In this document: piece by piece, positions 56,275 through 64,000 of the stretch | Numbering within the stretch: the first letter of the stretch is position 1 | Layout of the letters: each line of letters begins with the position of its first letter | Assembly: GCF_026151205.1 (NCBI RefSeq) | Contig: NC_087078.1 | Coordinates: 10,922,175-10,986,174 of the forward strand | Reading direction: 5' to 3' | Origin: Bolinopsis microptera | Lineage: Eukaryota > Ctenophora > Tentaculata > Lobata > Bolinopsidae | Length of the DNA: 64,000 nt | Notes under the pieces: model-generated | Database searches by the model: none | What the model was told of the DNA's origin: nothing | The model's input: only the letters and a program-made list of their open reading frames with translations | Translations under genes and position numbers: made by a program

Positions 56275-57222
56275 CTGACTATCACTTAACGGGTGATACT
56301 CGTAAAATATTTGTTCCGTCGACGAGTCCAACTCGGCGCGCGTCCTGGTAGGTTGTAAACCTACAAACTATCACTAACAGTATCAATACAATTTTACATT
56401 TTGATATAGCTTGCTTTTCATCGTAAATATATTTTCTATTGCTTGTTTAACCGGTATAACTTCAATTGTGCTACTAAATCTTAATTTACTACTGTTAGTA
56501 CGTTATCGTATCACTTGTTATCACCATCACAAATAGAAATGAAAATATTACTAAAATCAGACCCGTATTCCGAAATAAAAACTATTTTATCACTCCCTTC
56601 TAAAGTATAAATCCCTTGTCGAAATCGCCGGAGATAATTATAATCCATAAACACTTCACGCTCAGGGCTAAATAAATGTAATCCCTCAGCTGGCGCTTCG
56701 GGATTACATATTAACACAAAACTCGTGCGCTGCGCGCACTCGTATGTGTTTATCAGATCATCCCGCTAGCGCGGGATGATCTGTTATATAAACCCTTTGC
56801 GTGGCGGGTTTATTGTTTATGTTATTATAAATTTTATTTAATTAATTTGATACGGAAGCGTCTTCGATTTAAAAACCTTAAAACAACAGTGATTTCTCTC
56901 CGAGGAGACAAAAGGGCGAAAAAAATTGTGTACTAGATATCTAAAAGAGTCTCGATTTAATAAACTTGAAGCCACTTGTACATTGTGGGTTTACAACCTA
57001 CCAGGACGCGCGCCGAATTGGACTTGTCGACGGTTCCAATATATGGAACAGATATTTTACGAGTATCACCCGTTAAGTGTATATTTGCTAGCTCTAACCA
57101 GCGCCCTCTCGCTTGCAGTAGCGATTGTAGGTTTACAACCTACCAGGACGCGCGCCGAGTTGGACTCGTCGACGGTCCTGTATATATGGAACAGATATTT
57201 TACGAGTATCACCCATTAAAGT
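56275..57222. mobile_element. Inverted-repeat-bounded segment
   Basis: The left end (56281-56362: ACGGGTGATACTCGTAAAAT, then GGCGCGCGTCCTGGTAGG) is found inverted twice on the right, at about 56990-57080 and 57125-57215. It resembles a DNA transposon with a duplicated right end. It encloses the small frame at 56511-56728. Confidence 0.6.
56511..56728 (-). CDS. Short frame sharing the SRCR protein's N-terminal motif
   Basis: The frame reads TSFVLICNPEAP and later GIYTLEGSDKIVFISE. The pattern ICN-x8-H-x3-P...L...G-Y...GS...VF corresponds position by position (with one gap) to residues 76-120 of the SRCR protein at 45034-46356. No signal peptide or start codon is certain. It may be an exon of a longer gene or a captured fragment. 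Confidence 0.35.
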
Positions 57223-57902
57223 AGCGAGCGACCACCGAAGCGGCGTGGTACGCGTAGACTCATGGCTATAGGCTAGGTAAATGTGCAATTATCAAATCAT
57301 TCACCTTGATCTGATAATGAATAAGTTAAATAATTAATAATTAATCACTCATTACTCATGCAAATCATTTGTCAGATTAAATGTTAAATGGTTTACGATA
57401 GGAAAATTTAAATTCGTAACTCCAACCTCATCTCTAACCTCATACATTGTACATATATGTCTGTGCAGTGATTTTGGTTTCAGGTACTTGATCGCATTGT
57501 TCACCCATTTTCATTGGTATTCTTACTATAACTCTAATTGTTATCGCAGAACAGTTTCGTCATAATACCTGACACTGCCGTTACAAGCAATGAAAGAATG
57601 CTATTTCCACATTGCCTGTAGCAGCTTATAATTGTTAGATAGATATTACTGAAAATCAAATGATTTCTAGTGTTAATTAAATTATTTACACTCGGTCTTT
57701 ACTCTCAAATAGCTGGCAAAGAAATGTTCCCTATACATGTCAATTAAGTCAGTAGATGTACAATCTACTGCCTGATACATTGCCAGTATTTGAGAGTAAA
57801 ATGGCCATAACATACTATAATCTAAGGTGGAAATAAATTAAAGGTAGAAAATGTATAATTCCATCGAAGTAAATTATAGTTTAGTTGTAAAATGAGCTCC
57901 AG
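57223..57902. other. Spacer without recognised features
   Basis: AT-rich sequence with a weak inverted repeat around 57700-57800 (TTTACTCTCAAAT and ATTTGAGAGTAAA). No exon is recognised. Confidence 0.4.
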
Positions 57903-58156
57903 CAGTGGCGTAACGAAAAGACCCCCCGACCCCGCTGTGATAGGGCGCCATCTTAGGGGGCGCCAAATCGTCGTTTGAATGTGGGACAATTTTGAAAAAC
58001 TAAAACTTCGGTACCAGCAAAACTGAGCGTTTTGCTGTAGAAACACACTTTTTAAAAAATTTTACTGGCCTATCCTCTAAAATCATTTAATTTCTTCAAT
58101 TTTGGGGAGGGGCTCCGAAAGGGAAGGGGGCGTCAACAGGCAACGTTACGCCACTG
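57903..58156. mobile_element. hAT-type MITE, second copy
   Basis: The ends CAGTGGCGTAACG and CGTTACGCCACTG match the element at 2078, as does the C/G-rich GGGGGCGCC interior. No 8-bp target duplication is detectable, so an end may be altered. It lies just downstream of the cysteine-rich exons. Confidence 0.75.
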
Positions 58157-58232
58157 GTATCTGTAAAAAGAAAATTCTCTGACAGCTTGAACTGGAGGAA
58201 TCCTGTGTCTGAAATACAATAAAATAACTTAC

Positions 58233-58892
58233 TGAAGCACTTTTCAGAACCAGACTTATGGCCCATTGAACATTTTTCACAACTATTACTGCTTGAGGCA
58301 TGATGCGTCTTTGGTGGACAGATCTGGCAGAATTCCATGTCTGTTAAAAGTTTGTCCATATCTGTACACTTAATTTTTCCACCTTCACACTAGGGAATGT
58401 ACATTCAAACAACAAAGATCTAGTATAATAACATTAACATCATGATCATATATGCTATGCCCCCGATTAAGGTTAAGTCAATATGTTATTGCTTTAACTG
58501 CCCTCTATTTATATAGTATTCTGATATAAAGTTGTGATTGAATGAAACATTACATTTCTAAATGGTTGAGCCAACAAATAGACATAATTCATAGATTCGA
58601 TGAGCTAAAAACAACATTTTTTGTAACTAGATTACTAACCTTCCATTCTGCACATTGCAATTGAGCTGCTTCTGTCTTGATGGAACCTATTTTACATGTA
58701 TAGCTGGTGATGTCACCAGTTTCTCCATCAGACCACACATCTAGGATGATTAAATTTGTTATGCACAGCATTGATTTTATATCTGTTTATTGTGAATTTT
58801 CTAAAAAGAAATCATGTTTTTTGTTTTATTGTTTTTACCCTGTGCTAGTGTAATTTCCAGGTTGAGTGGGAGTTGTTCTTTAACTTTACAAC
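58233..58892 (-). CDS. Cysteine-rich extracellular protein, three internal exons (partial gene)
   Basis: Three minus-strand exons, 58839-58892, 58640-58740 and 58233-58389, have GT–AG borders. Their phases fit (1 into 1, then 0), giving about 103 residues. The joined product reads CKVKEQLPLN, VWSDGETGDITSYTCK, LQCAEWKCEGGKIKC, then FCQICPPKTHHA and CEKCSMGHKSGSEKC. The last part is the C-x-x-C-P-x-x-T...C-x-x-C-x-x-G pattern of ephrin-receptor-like/GCC2-GCC3 cysteine repeats in extracellular and receptor proteins. The first and last exons are not found here. A hAT MITE lies immediately downstream. Confidence 0.6.
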
Positions 58893-59219
58893 CTGTAGGA
58901 ACATACATTAGTTTGCTACCATTCTATTTTTCTTATAAGTCATCTTACTATCGTTCAGCACCAAGGAAGAAAATTAATTTTATTTTGAGAATTTTAGTCA
59001 TTGCGAAAGACGTACGCTTAGACTGGGATTTCATTCTTATTTAAATAATATTTATACTGTATACAGTGCGACTAAATAAAGACATTATAGCTAGGCCCGG
59101 CCCTGTTTATGCAGAATCTGATAAAACTCCTCCACATTTCGATGGTACTAGAGATTTCCAAGAGGTCGCCCCAGAGGAATAAGTAATAGTACTAATAATA
59201 TAGTTAATAGTTCTCTTTT

Positions 59220-59452
59220 ACAGTATGCACAGAAGGGGTCTTAGGACGTTTCTTGAACTTTTAACAGGTACTCCTCCTCAATTAAGTTTCCTATCATTCC
59301 GCTGAGTCGACCAAGGAGATCGCATAGATCCAATGGATCCTTAGCTACTCCCTAGACTAGGTGACACTGGGATTCGAACCCTGAACCTTCTGCGCAGAAG
59401 GCGAATGCTCTATGTATGTATGCTCTAACCACTAGGCCACCTAGCCAATATT
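59220..59452 (-). mobile_element. tRNA-derived SINE, second family
   Basis: On the minus strand the head has an A box (TGGCCTAGTGGTTAGAGC) and a B box (GGTTCGAATCC), with a short ATACATACATAG insertion between them. The following ~60 bp (TAGCTAAGGATCC, GATCTATGCGATC, GTCGACTCAGC) resembles the same region of the other SINE family at 41.7 and 55.9 kb. Confidence 0.7.
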
Positions 59453-59559
59453 CCAGAGGAATAGGAGAAGTGTTTGATTCTCTTACTTTTAACATTACCA
59501 CCACCAACCTGTTGTCCTTTTACTCTAAAATGGTTGTATACTTCTCAAAAAATTGTATC

Positions 59560-60028
59560 ATGTAAATAATTGTACATAATTCTGACGAAATGTCAAAGTG
59601 GGTATCTATGCAATTTTCGTATAATAATTAAACGATTTAATGGTTACCTTCATGCCCACAGTTCAATGTTTTTACCCACCATACCAATATACCATACTTT
59701 ATTTATACTCATTAACTTATTATTTAAATATACTATATGTTTTGATTCTTAGTCCTTAGAATGGCACTCTATTAACAGTTTTTGACGGAGTTTAATGTCC
59801 TGTACAGCAGATCGAAGCATCTTTAAATTATTTACTATTTTTATCGTATTACTGTCAGTTGGTTACAATGGTCTTTTACAAATGATACACACTGATTCCA
59901 GATACAGATAACATCCTGTATAAGTTAATTGTTAGAATGTATTATCAATGATATCATTAGATCAATCAATCACAATATTATCAAATATATCATTAGATCA
60001 ATCAATCACAATATATATGTCCTTGACA
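59560..60028 (-). repeat. Probable 3' LTR of the gypsy element
   Basis: On the minus strand a purine tract AAGGGGGAGTAA (60029-60040) is followed by TGTCAAGGACATATATATTG, the expected polypurine tract and TG start of a 3' LTR. A ~27-bp direct repeat (TGTGATTGATTGATCTAATG) lies near its start, and TATAAATAAAG lies at about 59699-59709. The left border is not fixed, because the 5' LTR is outside the window. Confidence 0.45.
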
Positions 60029-60306
60029 TTACTCCCCCTTAAAAAAAAATATTTAGCGATAAAGTCGCGTGATAAAATGCGCGTTTTTGATGCGCGGCTT
60101 TAAATGCTAAAAAAATGTACTTTTCTTATGCGTAAGATCTAAAATCTAGCTGTAGAAAAACCGTTATTTCTATGCCACGTAAGTTTTACAAAACATCACG
60201 TAATTCTGAAAGCTCAATATAAATTTAAAATCAGGTTAAAAATGTATCAAAGTTGTCATTAAATGCATCTAATAAAAATTAGTTAAAAGTTGATACAACT
60301 TTAAAT

Positions 60307-63300
60307 TTATCTCTCATCATAGAAATCAGTTTGTTTTTGTTCATCAACTCCATAAAAAGTTGGTTTACACACAATTCTACCTGACGAGCGAACTGTACTT
60401 TCTGAAGTAGGTGGTGGAGTAGTTGGAGAAGCAGCGTGTTGAATAGTCGGAGAAGCAGAGTGTTGAGTAGTTGGAGAAGTAGGGTGTTGAATAGTCGGAG
60501 AAGCAGGGTGTTGAATAATCGGAGAAGCAGAGTGTTGAATAGTCGGAGAAGTAGGGTGCGAGATGTTTTCACTAAAAGCTGCCATATCTTCTTGTGGAAT
60601 ATTCATAACCTTGTTTCTAAATGCAGTCATATCCACTTGCACTTTGTTGAAAGGCAATTTCAGAGCTCTAGTTAAAGGTGATACTTCACTGGGATCTGCT
60701 CGAGATGCTAAATCTTCGTCTAAGTTCTGCTCAGAGTTAATTTGAGGCATAGTAGGAGTAGATTCAATCAATTCTTCTTGGGGCTCCGTTGTCATATTAT
60801 AGCTTGCGGTTTTAGATGCTTCGTGTTGTTCATGTATTGGCATTACATTGTTGTGATGATAGACTTTTATACCACCTTTAGGTCCTTTAATAGCATAGGT
60901 TGAAGGTCCCATCTTTTTGTCAATTGTGTACGGTCCTCTTTTCCAGTTGGCAGCTATTTTAGGATTGGCTCCGTAGTTACGTTTCATCATCACCTCTTGA
61001 TTAATTGAGTATGTGTTTATAACAGCTTTTTTGTCATGCTGCTCTTTATACTGGATTTTTGCTTCCTGTAAGTTGATGCCAGCATTCTGCATGATGATCT
61101 TCCCACTCAACTTCTGTTTGTCATGTTCTTTTAAACCCATGTAATTATCAACAGGTAATTGAGCATGGTCAGCAAACATACAAAGGAATGGTGAATATTT
61201 CAAAGATTTATTCACTGTATTGTTGTGGGCCAATACTGCTTCGTAGATGATAAGATCCCAATCATGTACGGATATCTTCCTGCTTTCGCATATTACACTA
61301 ACTAAGGATTTAACAGATCCGATTGATCTTTCAGCTAGACCATTTCCCTCTGGGTGATATGGGGAAGATTTCTCTTTGGCAATTCCCAAGTAATCGCATA
61401 AATTATTGATCACATTGCCGTTGACGTTTGCTCCTTGATCTGATCTCAGCTTTATTGGGATGCTAAATATAGACAGCCACTTGTCCCACAATGCCTGTTT
61501 CAGAGTTTCAGCTTTCTGATTACTGAGTGCTGCTACTGAGATGAATCTTGTAGCTAAGTCTACAATTAAAAGGAAACAGCACTTTCCTCGTGGGGATATT
61601 GGCATACTTGCCACGTCTATGCTGATCGATTCTCTTGGATTTGGAACTGCAGGTGTAATTATTAGTTCCGCTTTAGGAGTTTTTTGTCTTTTACAGGCAG
61701 CACAGGATTGGCAGTCACGTACCCAGTTTTCGATTTGGCTCGTCATCCGTCTCCACCAAAATCTTGACTTCACCATAATCACTGTGTTTTCTGCTCCTGA
61801 GTGATATTGTCCATGCAGTTCATCTACAACTTCTCTTTGTAGCTTTTCTGGGATGACAATTCTTTCTCCTCTTTTCAGTACATCATCTTCAATGTGGAGA
61901 AACCTGATGTTCCTGAACGGACCTTTATTTACTTTCTTTTGTTCTTCAAGCTTTTTCACTACAAATCGCAGTGCTTTATCCTCCTTTTGAAACTTTTTAA
62001 TCTTTTCAATATCACAGTATTTTGAGTCAGTTTTATCATCAGTATGATAGATATACTCGTCTCCATCCGCTTCTGTGCTTACAGGATTTTCTCTGATTTC
62101 TACTCTACTTAGGGCATCAGCAATCTCGTTATCTTCTCCTTTGATGTACTCAATAGTGTAATCAATTGATTCAAGCTCTAACAACCATCTAACAATCTTT
62201 CCTCTGTTGTCTTGGTGATTACGGATGAATTTCAACGGCTCGTGGTCAGTAATAAATATTACTTTGCCTGAGCAATACACATCCCACTTTCTTGAGCACT
62301 CTTTGATAGCAAATAGCTCCAATTCTGTTACCTTCCAGTTTCTCTGACATTTCTGTAGGGTTTTGGAATGATATCCTAGCGTGATATTCCGGCCTTTATC
62401 ATCTTTCTGAAACAAGACTCCTCCCACTGAGATTTCTGATGCATCTGATTGAATGTAGAAACATTTTGAGAAATCTGGTAACCCTAGTGCTGGTGCTTTG
62501 GTGAGACTGTCTATCAATTGATCTAGAGCTTGTTGCTGCTTATTACCCCAGACAAACTTCTCTTTATCTGATAGAATCATGGTTAAAGGTTTTGTTATCT
62601 CTGCATATTTGGGGACAAAACGTCTGTTGAAGTTACCAATACCTAAAAGTCTTTGAACCTGCTTTTTAGTTTGAGGGATCGGGAAGTCAATCAACTTTTG
62701 AACATTGTCTTTTCTGGGTAACACTTCATTGTGTCTGATATGAAATCCTAGGAAGTCTATTTCTTTGAATCCAAATTCACACTTCTCGGGTTTCAATGAC
62801 AGGTTGTACCTCTCTACCTCTTCTAACACTGCAGTTAGTGCATAGAGGTGTTCTTCGAATGTTTCTGAAAATATGAAAACATTATCACTAAATGCTCCAA
62901 CTCCATCAATATCTCTCTCTTTAAGATCATTGATCATTTTATCCATATTCCTTTGGAAAGTTGCTTGGCTATTTTTAAGTCCAAAAGGCATACGATTGAA
63001 TTCATATTTACCATTAGGCACGCTGAATGAAGTTTTCTTTTTATCATCTTCATGTACCTCCAAACACCAGTAACCTGAAGCGAGGTCTAGTTGGGTAAAG
63101 TAGTTACAGTTCAAACAAGCATCAATCATATCATTCACGTCAGGCAGGGGATAAGAATCTTGGATCGTATTCTTATTCAAATTACGGAAATCTATGACAA
63201 ATCGTTTAGTATTGTCCTGTTTAGTGACGAGAAGAGGGTTACTATTGTATGGAGATTTAGAAGGGCGGATAATTCCATTATTTAACATCTCAATCACTTG

Positions 63301-64000
63301 TTGATTAACTTCATTTTTCCATTTGTCAGGAATTCTACGTACCTTGTCTTTACTAACACGGTCGTCTCTACTAAAGATACGATGAAGTTCAGTGGTGCAC
63401 AACTTTGGAGCTTTGCTGTTTTTGACAAAAACTTGGCAAAAATCTTCTAACAACAATTTGATGCTTTCTTTCTGATTTTCAGCCAGGTCTTGACCAATCT
63501 TACATCTGTTGATGATACTGGTGATATCTTTGGTATGATCTTCGGAGACCATGAAAACCCAGTCTTCTCCAATTCTCACTCTCTGATTTGTCCAGTCAAA
63601 TTCAGTGGTTCCAAAATGTTGCAAAAAGTCTCTACCCAAAATCAACAAATTCTCCCTGTCAGGAATTGGCAGAGGTTTGACCAGATGCTTTGTCTCCCAA
63701 GTTGAACTGATAAGAATCCTGCATTCAACTGGTTCTCCAGCATATTCAACACCTCCAATCCCATAAACCTTATGGGACTTGGTGGATACTAATTCAGGAA
63801 ACAGTTCCTTACTCATCACTGATATCCCTGCTCCGCTGTCAAATAGTATGTCCACGTCCTTCTCAACATTGTTCACTGAGATGATGCCATATAGTCATAA
63901 ATTGTTCTTCTTTGGCAACTTGAAGTAGTTGGGGCTACTAGAACTTCTGGAACTTGAGCTATTCGACCTTCTCAAGCTGGGGCTGGGGCTATTATATCCT
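60307..64000 (-). mobile_element. Ty3/gypsy LTR retrotransposon, gag end and complete pol
   Basis: The pol frame (60307-63894) encodes, in order: retropepsin-like protease (DSGA at 13-16, numbered from 63876), reverse transcriptase (QLDLASGYW with Asp264; catalytic box FSDN at 329-332), RNase H (Asp478, Glu518, Asp544, Asp587) and integrase. The integrase has HHCC zinc finger H688, H692, C722, C725 and D754, D813, E849 with 35 residues between the last two. The C-tail carries five 8-residue SPTIQH-type repeats. Upstream in the same frame is the end of gag (SPSPSLRRSNSSSSRSS to KKNNL), separated by one TGA at 63895-63897. The order protease–RT–RNase H–integrase is that of Metaviridae-type elements. 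The second acidic residue of the RT box is Asn, so this copy may be inactive. Confidence 0.9.
63895..63897 (-). promoter_or_regulatory. UGA-CUA stop between gag and pol, candidate readthrough site
   Basis: Gag ends TTA TGA CTA TAT, and pol continues in the same frame without a frameshift. UGA followed by CUA is the best-known context for efficient stop-codon readthrough in animal cells and viruses. No separate pol start is obvious for 21 codons. Confidence 0.55.

Noticed and set aside
59380-59452. Apparent tRNA gene on the minus strand
   Set aside because: Good A and B boxes, but an insertion lies between D arm and anticodon arm and a SINE body follows.
60436-60675. Arg/Ser-rich plus-strand frame
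   Set aside because: Antisense of the SPTIQH repeats at the end of pol.

Overview
The window is animal nuclear DNA. The genes are split by spliceosomal GT–AG introns and encode metazoan families: a two-propeller coronin, a Golgi-type carbohydrate sulfotransferase, SRCR and fibronectin-III proteins and a class A-like GPCR. The sequence is rich in transposons, tRNA-derived SINEs, minisatellites and simple repeats. This fits an invertebrate with a repeat-rich genome, perhaps an early-branching marine one, but the sequence alone does not fix the phylum.

Layout. Bases 1-5570 are a mobile-element nest: two copies of a ~0.75 kb repeat, one carrying a hAT-type MITE with an 8-bp target duplication and a 2.7 kb non-autonomous piggyBac-type element at TTAA. 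Bases 7530-9326 hold a two-exon FN3 gene of unknown function. Bases 10089-11060 hold a pogo-like DNA transposon. Bases 11745-14943 hold a galactose-3-O-sulfotransferase-like gene with two competing first exons. Bases 19564-20640 hold an intronless HSL-type alpha/beta hydrolase. Bases 20810-23705 are a 2.9 kb satellite of 11-bp units. Bases 23760-28740 have no gene that I can support.

Bases 28743-52386 are a 16-exon coronin-7 gene (871 codons if one base is discounted). It hosts other genes: a GPCR in intron 6 (same strand), an SRCR protein and its decayed duplicate in intron 8 (opposite strand), and a 129-aa single-pass membrane protein in intron 12 (opposite strand). Its introns also hold a minisatellite built from exon 3 and its own splice donor, a 2.9 kb foldback element, CACGTG/GATATC satellites, SINEs and MITEs.

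Bases 53087-59450 are again mobile-element territory, with a second pogo element, a MITE, SINEs and an inverted-repeat element. They also hold a short ORF resembling the N-terminus of DUF3504/Crypton-type proteins and a three-exon piece of a cysteine-rich extracellular gene. Bases 59560-64000 are the 3' part of a Ty3/gypsy retrotransposon on the minus strand, whose gag and pol share one frame separated by a single UGA-CUA.

Several elements can be delimited precisely because an uninterrupted (empty-site) paralogue of the same target lies in this same window. No operons or bacterial-type signals are present; each gene appears independent apart from the nesting inside coronin-7.
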